Assembly (NCBI GenBank): GCA_963556255.1
Contig: OY744611.1
Span: 8,135,474-8,199,473 of the forward strand
Length of the DNA stretch: 64,000 bases
Source of the DNA: Allolobophora icterica
Lineage: Eukaryota > Annelida > Clitellata > Crassiclitellata > Lumbricidae
Direction of reading: 5' to 3'
Shown: piece after piece, positions 52,341-63,900 of the stretch
How positions within the stretch are numbered: the first letter of the stretch is position 1
How the letters are laid out: each line of letters opens with the position of its first letter
Notes under the pieces: model-generated
What the model saw: the letters and a program-made list of their open reading frames with translations, nothing else
Databases searched by the model: none
Told to the model about the DNA's origin: nothing
Made by a program: the position numbers and the translations under genes

Positions 52341-53447
52341 TTATTTTATGAGCATGTTTCTATTCAATTCGAGTGCCAGCTCTTTGGAGATCGCACCGGA
52401 ACGCAGTAACACATCTAGAATGGCGGAGATTTCGTTGCCGAGACCAGTGTTTCCCGCGGCCCTAGAGGCCACCAAAAGCTGCAACCTCTCTACCAGGGCG
52501 TTTGGATCATTGTAAAATTGCACCGCGCCGCCTCGAATCAGCTGGAACTTTTTACTTTTCCGGCCATGAATAGGCAGACCAGACATCTGTACGAGCTTTT
52601 TAAAAGTATCAATTGCCTCAGGCGAATATTGCTTAGTCTTAACGAATCGTTTCGTCAACAGGTTGAACAACGACTCATCGGCAGGAGCTTTGAGCACGAG
52701 GTTCCCACCTTTAAACACTCTCAGTCTACCAGAAGACAGCGCGACGGGGTCAACGGAGAGCTCTCCCAAGGCGTTACCTTGCAATTTCAGAGGAACGGCT
52801 GGGACACTTAAACCCTTTCCCTTTTGATGAGGCTGTGGCCCGCTGGCAGTGTATGGATTCGCTTTTTATATTCCTTTAGGGCTTCAATATCTGCAGTCAC
52901 CGCATCTACCTTTTCTTCGTCTCCTTGCTTATTAGCTTTCTTCTTTTCTTTTCTGTTCCCAGGGTGTGGCGATTATAGTGATTGACCTCGTCGATTATCT
53001 TTTCAGCACCTGCAATGTCGGCTAGATCGAGCTCGCTCGGAGGTTTAAACCCATGCCGTGTGATTGCCGCGACGTTGAGATATTTGTTTGGATCGACTAA
53101 CAATGCGGGGGGATTCGGGATGCTGGAAGCGCTGGAAGGGCTGGAGCAGCTGCTGTTCCTGCGGAATCACCGAACAAAGCTGCCATCGGGTTATAATTAG
53201 CAGACTCTGAAATCTGCGCCGGCAAATCCTGTAAAGCGCTGGTAACTTTCTGCAGCTCCTTAGACGTAGCCGCCTGGGATTCAGCCGCGGCTGTGGCGAT
53301 TGGTTTGAAAAGCTTTGCCGCATCGTACTGAAGGTTTGCCTCTCCGAGCTTCTCATCCACTAAACGCTGTCTCAGTCGATTTCTCCGAGCTAAATAATCC
53401 TGAGTCAAGGCGTCTCGCTCCTGTTTAGACGAAACTTTTGTCCACAT
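52341..53447 (-). pseudogene. Conserved virion-type protein, long form (element 2)
   Basis: The N-terminus (53,447-53,110) matches the 124-residue protein at 13,863: ERDALTQDYLARRNRLRQRL, VDEKLGE, LFKPIATAA. Sequence continues through a proline-rich linker and LLVDPNKYLNVAAITRHGF into a C-terminal domain (52,784-52,341) with GNLVLKAPADESLFNLLTKRF, SGLPIHGRKSKKFQLIRGG and a helical end. At least three frame changes occur. It shows what the short form in element 1 lacks. Confidence 0.6.
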
Positions 53448-53487
53448 CGCGTTTGGATGTTGGCTATATGTTGTCTATATCGTGTCT

Positions 53488-54150
53488 TTAAATACTTGCC
53501 TTGGGCTTATAGAAGCGATCGAACCCGCAACGATGTTTTCCATCGTACACTTTATACGTAAAATCTATGACTGCGAATCCATATGGCTGGGCAGCACACT
53601 CGCTGAAGAACGTACGGAACTCATCGAAAGACATGTCGCCGCCCACGAACGTATCGTGAATGGCTCGCAAATTTTTGCTGTCCTGGTTGAAGAGACGATA
53701 AGATTGGCATTGTCACGGATGGCTTGCTTGGGAATGCGGAAGTAATTCTGAGTTAGGTAGAAGCAGCTCGCTCCACCGTGCCTCCCCATGGTGAAATACT
53801 TTTCGATGGGCCCCTGTTTTTCGAGCATGACGTCATCGCAGACTAGAACGCTTCTGGCGTTCTTATTTAGCGATTCAACTGGAATTATCTCATCGGAGGA
53901 AGAGTGAAAAGACGCAACTTCCTTTCCAGCAACTTTTTCCAACTCTGTAACCCAGTCCCGGAGGAACTGATATTTTTCCTGTCCCAGAGACTTCGAGTAT
54001 AGATACAGACGGTCAAAACGTGGATACCCCTTTTCAGAAGGAGGTTGAGCAGTAGGTTTGTTTTCCCACATCCGCTAGGCCCACAAATGATACACCGTAT
54101 ACCTGATGGTAACAGCCAATGGTAAAAAGTTTGGTTACCAAATAAACAAG
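53488..54150 (-). pseudogene. Packaging ATPase (element 2), frameshifted and lacking its start
   Basis: Walker A is GPSGCGKT (near 54,080), Walker B VLVCDD (near 53,845), and the sensor block is LTQNYFRIPKQAIRDNAN. Frames change near 54,040 and 53,670. The first codons are replaced by LINE sequence, so the gene begins inside a fused reading frame. Confidence 0.85.
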
Positions 54151-55015
54151 TGTCAAATATAAGTAGAGATGGACGAGAATCGAGAACGATGAGCAGTCTT
54201 CTCAAGTGGTAGTAGCAAGTGCGAGTAAGTAAGGAGAGGTGAGAAGCAAAGGTCAGTGAACTGTCTAAGGTGACCCCCAGGTGGCGGACATTCGTAGAGT
54301 ATGAGAAGTTCGGAAAGTGAGCTGACAGAAGTGAGAAATCAAGTTTAGATAATTGCTGCTTTGTACCAAACCAAATGAGTTGGGTTTTCGAAGAGCTTAG
54401 GTTCAACCGATTAGAGAACATCCAAGGGCGAAGATCTTGAGAAAGAGAGTCAATGGTTCGAAGAAGAAGAAGTTGTTCAGCTGGGGGACCATGGACATAA
54501 GTTTGCACATCATCAGCATAGAGATGGCCAGATGCAAGGTGCTTAGAGAAGAGAGAGTGAATGCCAGATGTAAAAAGGATGTAAAGGATAGGACCAAGAA
54601 CAGAACCCAGGGGGACACCAAAGTTAATCCCAACCCAGGGCGTTCTTGAGGTACTCATAATCACCCTTTGCATTCGGTCAGTAAGGTAGGATTGGAACCA
54701 GCAGAGAGGGGGACCAGATAAGCCACATGAAATTTGAAGACGGCGAAGAAGAATCTCATGATCGACCATGTCAAAGGCTGACGATACATCAAAGAGAGCT
54801 AGAAGAGTGACGCAATACTTATCCATAGCCAGGTAGATAAGAGGGATAGGAGGACAGTTTCAGTGGAATGGGCTGCTCTAAATCCAGATTGACAAGATGG
54901 GAGAAGGCGAGACTGTTCAAGATAGGGAAGAAATTGTATTGCAACTAGGCGCTCCAGTGTTTTAGACAGAAAGGTGAGGTTAGCAATCGGGCGATAGTTT
55001 GAACAAACATTAGGG
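54118..55015 (-). mobile_element. LINE reverse transcriptase fragment joined to the element 2 ATPase
   Basis: The minus strand encodes the palm motif ALFDVSSAFDMVDHE, PLCWFQSYLTDR, FGVPLGSVLGPILYILF and HLYADDVQTYVHG (Y-x-D-D catalytic motif), then KTQLIWFGTKQQLSKLDF. The 3' end of the LINE is missing; the frame runs directly into ATPase sequence near 54,135. Same family as 32,640-33,190. Confidence 0.88.
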
Positions 55016-56582
55016 TCATTAAATATATTCAGACTCCTTGACTTTCCGTATTAATATCAGTGAAATTAGATAACACACAAATTTAAAAACAAATGATGCA
55101 CCAAAACATTTATTTATGAATTTTCAAGAACCTCTAAAAGCGCTTACGCTCCACTAAAAAGCTGCGGACCCTGAGCCATCAATAACAGTTGTTACTGCCT
55201 CACTGAAAACGACGAATGGCTCCAAAGCCATGGAAATCAAACTCTTTACTAACCAATAATTATTTACTTTCAACGATACATAAGCAGCGATTTTGTTTTC
55301 AGTCTATTAAATAACCAAGCAAGTTGTTATTTATATTTGTAGAAAAAGCCATGACGTCGCAGGCAGGCTCAGAATCTGAAGGTAATCTGATTGAAATGAT
55401 TATGCCCTGGCGTGCATCGAACAGTTCTTCAAGAACCATCTCCCATTAAAATATACGCAGTCTCACAAAGATAGCTTAAAATCATTTTAAATTTGCAATA
55501 AATCGCAACTTATCGGTCTATCGAATGTTGATGCTTCAGCACGGTTGTAAAGTTTTTGAACGGTGCTATGTAAATGCTCGCAAAGACATCTGCTTGTGTG
55601 CAAGAATGATTCTAGACTCTCTAGATCAACATGTGAATTGAATTTAGTCCTGTTCGGCTTTGGCACCAGTTTCTTTCTTCTCCACTTAGGGGAGGCTATA
55701 TTAAGTGCAACTGATTTATGTGAGTCAGGTGAGTCATGAGTTGGAATTCTGGTTGGTGCCAAAGATGAAATGTTCAGATGCACATGACATGATCTCTGCA
55801 AAGCTCTTCTGTTTGCGAGTCACCTGTGACGAAACTAAAGAAGTTGAGTGAAACTGAGATGCTCAAGACATATATAGCACAAAGAAATACAGAGGAAGAG
55901 AAAGAAAGCGTCACTATTCTCTGAGTCATATGGGTTCAGACGGAAATCTATCTTTGGCAAATCACGTCTAAAGTGTTCTGATGGTCTTTCATTCTTCTTC
56001 TTCTTCTTCTTTCCCTTCAGGCTCGAATTAATCCCTCTTTGGAGAGGGGTCAGCCACTCGGATCCTTCTCTTCCACTTGTTTAAATCGAAAGTGTATGAA
56101 GATCCATAGAAGATTTTGGAGCAAAGTTTCACAACCGGATGCCCTTCCTGACGTCAACCCCTTTCGGTTTGGAACCTAGCCTTTGGTGCAAGCACCTACT
56201 CGAGGCAGCGAGGGCTTCAGGCTTATTTAAAGGCGGCCTGTACTCGCCTTGACACATGACCGTCATAGAGCATCTGCAGCTTTTATCATAGGATGCGGTG
56301 CCACCCACATCCCATACCGCGCCCTGATAGCCTTGCCGCTGTTGGTCCGCGACTGCTTATTCGACAGGGTATACCTGCTTATTTCATTGTCATATACAAA
56401 TCTTAGTCATAAGACGAAACATTTTCAGCTTTAATCATATCAACTGTTCTTGATAAAGCGTCTTTGAAGCTAAGTAAGGTGCAATGTCCGGACTCTAAAC
56501 ACTAACTAAGCTAAACATAAACGTCTCCAAAACCAAGGAGATAAATTTTCAGGCGGCCTGGTATCGATCATCCTTTAGACCA
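55016..56582. other. Intergenic, nothing firmly recognised
   Basis: The start (55,020-55,070) repeats a phrase found near 37,985. A TTC run lies at 55,992-56,014. Frames here (for example 55,487-55,801) show no recognised domain. Confidence 0.45.
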
Positions 56583-57140
56583 CTGGTGATGGGCACTAAA
56601 CTATTTCTTTAGTTAAACTAAAACTATTTTCCAACTAAAAAATCTAGTTTAGCTAAAGTTGGCAACTAATTTTGTAAATTAGTTAACTAAACTAAAAAAA
56701 AAAGTAGTTAAACTTTTTCCAACTTTTTCCAACTTTTTACGACAAACATTTTCAAAATAGCAGAGGTTAAGTGAACTGTAATAATGCAGAGCGTCAATGA
56801 CAATTTCACCTACAAACTATGCAATGTGTACTGTTCTAGCATACAGTAACAGGCATACTGTAAGTAGTGTATGAATTTGAAAACACAGGCTATAAATGCT
56901 AAAAACATGGAGTGTTAATCAATAAGTTTCGCGTTGAGTTGTTGACAGTATTCAATGTTCATTGCGGAAAATAGTTGCATATTACTGATTTTTTAAATTA
57001 CATTTTTAGTTAGCAACTAAAAAAATGTTAGTTAATTACTATGGTTTTAACTAAAAAAATTATTTAAACTTCATCCTTAACTAAATTTTTTAGTTAAACT
57101 AAAAGTTAGCAACTTTTTAGTTAACTATTGCCCATCACTG
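56583..57140 (+). mobile_element. hAT-like non-autonomous element
   Basis: Ends TGGTGATGGGCA and TGCCCATCACTG form an inverted pair around AT-rich sequence full of TTTAGTTAAAC phrases on both strands. A partial relative starts at 2,242. No transposase frame is present. Confidence 0.65.
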
Positions 57141-57147
57141 CTGCGGA

Positions 57148-57148
57148 T

Positions 57149-57180
<32 letters not shown>

Positions 57181-57220
57181 TATATACATATATATATACA
57201 TATATATGCGAAACTTATAC

Positions 57221-57292
<72 letters not shown>
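57148..57292. repeat. TA microsatellite
   Basis: Nearly pure (TA)n of about 140 bp with a few C or G interruptions. Confidence 0.95.
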
Positions 57293-57297
<5 letters not shown>

Positions 57298-57429
57298 CAA
57301 ATGACAGACCGTATTTGGGTACATGTACAAGTCGAGTAAAAACAATATAAAAGAATATTAAATGAAGTTAACAATAAAACAAGATACGAGAAATAAAATT
57401 TCTATTATCTTTAGCAGGAAGTGAAAAGT

Positions 57430-57775
57430 TACGAGGTCTAAGCCGAAGATCATGAGGTCATACGGTTGTTGGGGGGGGGGGGGTAGTGAAAAAATACCAC
57501 ATGAAAAGGAAAGGGTTAAGTTTAATTTAGCGAAAAAGTCTTTGATCAGCTTGCTTAACAAGAATATAAATCGAAGGAAAATCTTGTGCTTGGAAACCCA
57601 ACCGCTTCATTTTCCGAATTAGGCGATCAATCTTGGCTCGATCTACGGACGAACCCCCACCAAGCAGGGGCGGAATACAGAAGTCTAGCAACAGTAGTGG
57701 CTCTAGCAACTTCATGTACAGATGCATTTGATAAACCGTGAAGTCTAAGTTTGTAAATATGCAATGTGAAAGCAT
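57430..57775 (-). mobile_element. Probable LINE fragment
   Basis: Minus-strand frames read MKLLEPLLLLDFC and then DRAKIDRLIRKMKRLGF and LVKQADQRLF, like the last part of a LINE reverse transcriptase ORF. It is short and broken. Confidence 0.45.
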
Positions 57776-58189
57776 TCAAAAGTCGAAATTACCCACAGGG
57801 TAGGGTAATTTCGGCACGGGTGACGAAATTAACCGAAATGAAAATGACTATATTTATGACTTGCTAAATTGAGCAAATACGCATAAACTATGGATGTATA
57901 CCTATGGTGGCATAGACCTGCATTTGTTTACACTCTACAGTCAGAGATTGTAACATGCAATGCTATGTTTGGCTTACATTTATTAAGAGTGGCACTGGTT
58001 CCATTTCTTGGTGGCGCTGCCGCAAAGGAACGGAAGATTCGTTATACAGGATCTTGCAAAACAGACATGTAATTTTGTCGCGGAACTACTAGCCGTTCTG
58101 TGACTCTATGTAGGCCAGAATTTGGCCATTGTCTTTCACAGCTCCTTCCGCTACTGCAGAATCACACTCTCTCCTCTTGTTCGTCTTCT
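57776..58189. other. Intergenic, nothing recognised
   Basis: Contains the short repeated phrase GGTAATTTCGGC and no supported gene. Confidence 0.45.
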
Positions 58190-58975
58190 CTATAGTTCTG
58201 GATTTTCGTTGATTTTTTTAAAATTCTTTGCAGGCTCTTCCGTCTCCATTTGTCTTTTATAGGGCAAACTTTTTAAGACTTTTGCATGCTGTGCCTTGCA
58301 TTTTCTCTTGTCAGATCTTGGAAATTTGGTTACATTCATGCCCACTGGACCAAAGTTGGTCCTCGAGGTGGGACAAACCGAGGACAGAGTAACACTGGAT
58401 TCATCTATGTTGAAGATAATTATTCTCCTATGGTATAAATTGTTTCTCGCTGCTGTCGAACATAATTTTTTGCAAGTCATCGAAGAACCTGTCGACTTTG
58501 GGTCTTTTAAATCCATGCTTACTCCAATGAAGTTGGCTCTCCTACCCATACGGATTACGCACGATGGCTTTTAGGGAATCCAGCAAGCCGTGTGGCTCTC
58601 TCACTGTCGTTAAAACGGTGCTCAAATCCATTAGTTTCGCAATAACTGAACACTAGTTCTCTGACGACCTTCGATGACAGACCAAACGTTTGTCGTACAT
58701 GAAAATCAAAACTTCCGACAGCTCTTCCTCCTGATCATCAGTTAAACGGTTGGTCGACCGGCAGAACACTTCATCCCAGCACCGTCCACGCAAGCTCTTT
58801 TCACACAGTTCTGAAGAGTTTAGCGTGGAATTCCAAGCTGCTTAGCGACCGTTTTCTTTGGACGCCCTTCAACAAGCACAGCCTTTTCTGCTAACCTGAT
58901 GTCATCGTTCGACCACTGAGCATATCGCCCACCTTTAGGGATTGGCTCAGTAATTTCACCCAATCATCCATTTTA
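58190..58975 (-). pseudogene. Pogo/Tigger-like transposase remnant
   Basis: The minus strand from about 58,960 encodes a helix-turn-helix of the psq/CENP-B type (KGGRYAQWSNDDIRLAEKAV, then KKTVAKQLGIPR) interrupted by a stop. Further down (58,549-58,190) a long frame has the string RIIIFNIDESSVTLS, resembling the DDE_1 N-x-D-E catalytic strand. Frames are broken in several places. Confidence 0.55.
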
Positions 58976-59460
58976 CATGTGCAAATACTCATGTGTTTTA
59001 ACTATGCAACGGATGCTGACAGAATTAAGAAGGCTATTACAACGTGGCCAATTGAAGAAGGACAGAATGATAATTTCTGCACTATCCTATGGCAAATCTC
59101 GGCACTACCGGAATTTGACAAGAGTTGAATGCCGAAATTACCTCATAGGTAGGCATTATTCTGATCGTACATAGAAAAAATATCGGCTGCTATACACCTT
59201 ATTAGCGTTCAGGGTTCTGCAGTGCAGTATTTATCTGTGGAGAAAAACCACTGCATTCATATATAGGAACGATACCAAATTTTTAGCAACGATGTCTCTG
59301 AATTGATACACAGTTAACAAAATGCATAAAAAAATGACTCACCAAGCGTGCTAAAAAAATACGATTTTTACAAGGTTTTAAAGCTTTTCCCACATCATAG
59401 CGTCCAGACCTTTGACGTCACACCATACAGCTTTATTGCTGCACGGAATTTTCACGGCTA

Positions 59461-59468
59461 CTCTGGGG
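59461..59468 (+). repeat. Target-site duplication, left (CTCTGGGG)
   Basis: Identical to 60,091-60,098. Confidence 0.85.
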
Positions 59469-60090
59469 TAGGGTTGCCAGATACAAGGGCAGCCAAAGGA
59501 AGACACAGAAAACCGGAAAGGAGGACAAAGGAGGACGCATTGACTGTTTAACTCAAGAGTCAGAAGATCTCCTAAATAGACTTAACCAAGAAACAAAGTC
59601 ACATTGAAAACCTGCATGCAAATCAATTGAGGCTTTTTATCATAATGTTGCATAGTATTATTTAAGCAATCAGTTGCACTTGATTTTCAACTTTGACCAC
59701 TTGATTGCGCCCAGTAGGCCTGTTTCTCAACAAACCACAGACACCGCTCTGCAACCTGAAATAAAATTAGCACTTTGACCATAGGTACATTGGATACCTT
59801 GTAACATTACTCAGATTATCGACTTGAAAAGTCTGGAAACAGAGCTGCAATAAAAGATAAGCAAGTTAGTAGATTAGTTAAGGGGAACTTAGCCTACTTA
59901 GAAACAACAATCGCGTGTAAAGTCGTTTAAATGGCCACAAAATAATAACCAATAGCCCAATACAACAAACATACAAAAAGCCGGACATTTCCCAGGTTTT
60001 CAGTTTTGCATGCCGGACAGCGGACATGACTCACACATGAGACCAAAAAGGAGGACATATCCTCCTTTTGCCGGACGTCTGGCAACCCTA
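59469..60090 (+). mobile_element. hAT-type non-autonomous transposon (622 bp)
   Basis: Perfect 13-bp inverted ends TAGGGTTGCCAGA and TCTGGCAACCCTA, with an 8-bp direct duplication CTCTGGGG on each side, the hAT signature. The inside has AAAGGAGGACA phrases near both ends and no transposase. Confidence 0.88.
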
Positions 60091-60098
60091 CTCTGGGG

Positions 60099-61129
60099 TA
60101 CCGGAGTTACCTCCATGCCGAAATTACCCCCACTTTACCTACCTGCCTGTGAATTGTGGTTGTTATGGAAAGACTCCTTAAAGGCAAGGGTCTATATCAA
60201 TGAATGTACATAAAGCATTCGGGACCTTAATTTAACTGACTTATTTGGCATTTCACTTTGATATTCGCCTTCCCGGCATTCCCACAGCCTGCAAATAGCT
60301 TAACTGGTTTAACTAATTTACTTCCTAGCATTGTTCATTCGTTTAAATCGTTTAAATTGATTTAGCTTCAGTGGTTACAGAAACTGTGGCCGGAACTTAA
60401 TCATTACACCTCAAGCTTTGCCTCCCTATATGAGCTTCTGATCTTTCGATATCTTTTGTCAACTTAGACCACTCTTTAGGAATCACCCGTATCCTTTACA
60501 ACTGCATTATGATATTGTCCTCTTTACAAAGTTGCATATGATATTGTCCTCTTTACTAAGTTGCATAATTTTATGATATTGTCCTCTTAACAAAGTTCGA
60601 TATATGCACACACGATCATACGATAGAACCTCGATGGTTCTGTGGAAGGCTCGAATGTGTACTGATCGAGCTGGAAAACGAGCGCTCTAATCAATCGGAT
60701 CCCAGCAGTGTTTAATCTAGAGACCTTTAAGGGAGGAATACAGGATACATGTGGATATATCCCCCCCCCCCGAGAGGTGAATAATAAACTTTGTAGAGAG
60801 ATAAATTCCTTAAGAAAAGGTCATCAGCCTTTTTGGGAGAGTAATTCCTATAGAAAAAGTGTTAAAAGTTGGAATAAGGACTAAAGAAAGGTGATCAACT
60901 TTTTTTGAAGATGAAATTTAGAAAAGTCTGACACTTTTTAAAGATGAATGAAATTACAGGAAAAAATCTTGTGTAAATTCGGTGGCCCCCCCCCCAGAAA
61001 CCTAGTTTCCCCTCCCAGAAGAGGGGACTAGATTAAACACTGGGATCCCAGTGCTTTTCGGACTCCAATTCAGGTGACGTTGCAAATAAATAAACTGATA
61101 ATGTGTAACTGGTGAGCATTATATTAGTG
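60099..61129. other. Intergenic with homopolymer runs
   Basis: Holds a threefold repeat of TATGATATTGTCCTCTTTAC (60,507-60,597) and C runs at 60,762 and 60,989. No gene is supported. Confidence 0.5.
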
Positions 61130-61324
61130 GAGCCTTGTCTTGAATGTGACGCCACGGTTGTGTTAAGAGGATACGAGAAACTTCGAACCACTTTGAGAAG
61201 CGATGCACGCATTTTATGCTCAAACAATAAATGTCTATTGTTATATTTAGAAGAAGATACTACACACGAGACAATTGCTGAGTTTTTCCAAGAGAAGCTA
61301 CTACTGGCATCAGCAACAGGTAAC
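61130..61324 (+). other. Possible host exon
   Basis: A 63-codon open stretch (ECDATVVLRGYEKLRTTL, then EEDTTHETIAEFFQEKLLL) follows ATATTAG, an acceptor-like site, and ends in CAG|GTAACT, a good donor site. The composition looks coding, but the protein is not recognised and no neighbouring exon was found. Confidence 0.3.
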
Positions 61325-62240
61325 TAGGCCTATAATCGATATTTCTACAACTACGAGCAGTTATTGGATCAGATGATACAACTTAAACCCGTTTTGGACC
61401 AATGTTCGTTTTACGAACACTTTTTTGACGACGTCACATTGGTTGACCTCATCACTTTAGTGTTATTTACACGTGCTCTTATGTCAGCGAAAAGTTTAAT
61501 TTGTCGTATAAATCGCCAAAAATTGCTTGTTTTAAAGTGGTGAACTGATTTTGTCTAATACTAAATACTGCAACACCAGTTATGTTCAGTTGTTCACCCT
61601 ATTTTGTTTGCAAATTTTGTATTCAGTGGCTGACTTAACCATAGACGCTTCGACCCCCACCCCTCCTTGTTGTATGACGGCGTGCCTCAGGACCAGACCA
61701 GTCGTGATAGGCTGCCAGAACGGGTCTGGTTGGTTGCTGTTTAACGATGCTGTGTCATAAAATAGATGATTAGCGTCACCCTCATCCTTTCTCCAGGCTT
61801 GGGACTGGCAGTACGGAAGGCTAGGCCAAAGTGTAGTTAAATTTTCATATTCATAGTAGCTAAATTGCATGATGCGTGTTAACTTTCTCCATATTGCACT
61901 CTTCTTTTCAGTTACTTGATAGACGGCAATATTACATGCTTATGAAATATTTTCTTCTTCTTGTTCTCGTTCTTGTTCTTTTTATTCTTGTTCTTTCTGT
62001 TCTTCTTTTTCTTATTCTTGTTCCTGTTCTTCTTCTTCTTGTTTTTCTTCTTCTATTTCATTTTCCTCAGTCTACCGCCCTTCGGGAGGTCCAAACTTGT
62101 TAAACTTCAACGGTAACAAACTGCTAGACTTACTCGATCTCTCCAAAGTCGACGACAGTAGTTATTCTTTAACTTTCATATTTACTTAATCTCATCACCT
62201 ATGTTTCAGTTTTATTTATCCATATTCTTCAGAAGTTTTG
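61325..62240. other. Intergenic with a TTC/TTG-rich pyrimidine tract
   Basis: The tract is at 61,948-62,056. TAGGCCTA occurs at 61,326. Confidence 0.5.
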
Positions 62241-62249
62241 TCCAGGGCA

Positions 62250-62680
62250 TCCATTTTTTCTGCAGCCTGGTCATCTGCAAATCTTATGGCCTTCAACAGA
62301 CTCCTCCCAACGTTTGCTTCGTCATCCACACTTTAAAGCGATTCCATGACCAACCCCTGTATATAGATGTTGGATTGTAAGGGTGATAATGGGCAGCCTT
62401 GTCTAACTCCTCTGTCTATTCTTCCAGGTTTTCATTTACTCTTTGTACTCTCGCTACCACTGACTGGCACATGTGCAGGTTTCATATTAATCGTCCTCCC
62501 TCTCCAGTCCACTCTGATCTTTTTGAGTATTGACCTGAGTTTGCGCAAGTTCATTCTGTCAAAGGCCTTTTCATAATCTAAGAAGCAGATATACAAGAGG
62601 GTAAATGCTACTGAATGAAGTGACCGCATGGCAGTATGCCTTACACCGCATGCTTCCAAGCTATTTCGGTTGCTGGACCT
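62250..62680 (-). mobile_element. Non-LTR reverse transcriptase fragment (different clade)
   Basis: The minus strand encodes FLDYEKAFDRMNLRKLRSIL and, downstream, GVRQGCPLSPL, typical of RTE/I/Jockey-like reverse transcriptases and distinct from the CR1/L2-like copies elsewhere. Confidence 0.7.
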
Positions 62681-63290
62681 ATAGATTTAGGAGCTACTTC
62701 GCTGTATCTGTTTGTTCTGCGCATTCACTTATGTATATATAAGTATATATATTTTTTTATTTCGCTCAAAGCTGAAACACAAAGATTAGAAAAAGGTAAA
62801 ACGAAAAAAAATACAAAAACACCAATTTAAGCTCCCTCAGAGGCGTAAGCGTAATAAAACTGATCTGACATAAAACATGTTGTCCTTTACTGACACACCA
62901 AGACCATTAACCAGAAAATAAAAGTCGTGTCCATAACTTCATGAATGTTAACGACAGCATGTTGACTGTACTATTATCTGCAGTTATATACTTTCCCTAG
63001 ATGTACAATAAATTCTCGTTCTTGATTTAAGATCAACTTTTTCAATTTGCTTATCCACCTTGGGTTGACTATCTGTCTGGATATTGATTTTTTTAATACG
63101 GCCTGGTTTGGGTGCGCCGTAAGTTGATGCCTTGTGCATTTGACACCGACGGATATAAGCTACTAATTACAATTACAAGTTTCCAGACGCTTAAATAATC
63201 AGTCAAAGCCTGGAATGCCAGTAAAATCCGACTACAGATAAAAACCAATTTGAGATGCCAGCTGCTCGGGAGAGGAAACATTCTGATTTT
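62681..63290. other. Intergenic, nothing recognised
   Basis: No gene or clear repeat. Confidence 0.45.
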
Positions 63291-63300
63291 TTCAGTTACT

Positions 63301-63308
63301 ATATCATC

Positions 63309-63382
<74 letters not shown>
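63301..63382 (+). repeat. (ATC)n microsatellite
   Basis: About 27 ATC/CAT triplets with one ACC interruption. The minus-strand poly-aspartate frame is a by-product. Confidence 0.97.
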
Positions 63383-63384
<2 letters not shown>

Positions 63385-63439
63385 GTTCCTGACGCCAACT
63401 GTTTGGCGTCGATGAGTACGAATAAATGATCTTCATTGT

Positions 63440-63900
63440 CCTCAGGCATTTGTCAAATCTATTGCCCCCTTAGTTTTAGTCAAAGTGATGTTATGTCTTC
63501 ATTTATATTATCTATCCGGCGTAGTCTCGGTCTGCCTTTATGTCTTTTTCCTTCGAATCTGGCATGCAGTGCACTGTGTGGCATTCGGTCAACTGGCATT
63601 CTCTCTACGTGTCCAAACCATTGGAATCTTCAACGAACGACTTTGTCTAGCAGAGTTGTTTGGATACCTAATGATAATAGTCTTATGTCATCGTTTCTTA
63701 GTTTCTGCAGTTTTGAAATTTCTGCGATCTTCCGCAGCCAGCTCATTTCTGCTGTCAGAATTCTTCTCTCATCTTGTTTCGCATTGCCCAACATTCCGAT
63801 TCATATAGGAAAATGGGTTGTATCATTGTCTCGTATATTTTTGTCTTGGTTTTCTTTGTTAATTCTTTGCTCCTCCATATCCTATTCATTATTCCGAATC
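63440..63900 (-). mobile_element. C-terminal LINE ORF2 fragment
   Basis: The minus strand gives WFGHVERMPVDRMP, then GRPRLRRIDNINEDI, the usual end of RTE/I-type LINE ORF2. It lies on the wrong side of the fragment at 62,250-62,680 to be the same copy. Confidence 0.7.

Larger units (their letters stand above)
45809..54150 (-). mobile_element. Element 2: Polinton/adintovirus-like remnant, virion module only
   Basis: Nine to ten minus-strand genes homologous to element 1 or typical of the family, but in a different order: ATPase, virion-type protein, penton, pVI-like, capsid, pX-like, protease, fibre, unknown, membrane protein. Integrase, polymerase and TIRs are absent. Coding regions are more GC-rich than those of element 1 and identity is only moderate, so it derives from a separate lineage and not from duplication of element 1. 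It is older or more decayed, with many frameshifts. Confidence 0.9.

Noticed and set aside
63093..63449. Frame with a long aspartate run
   Set aside because: Produced by the (ATC)n microsatellite.
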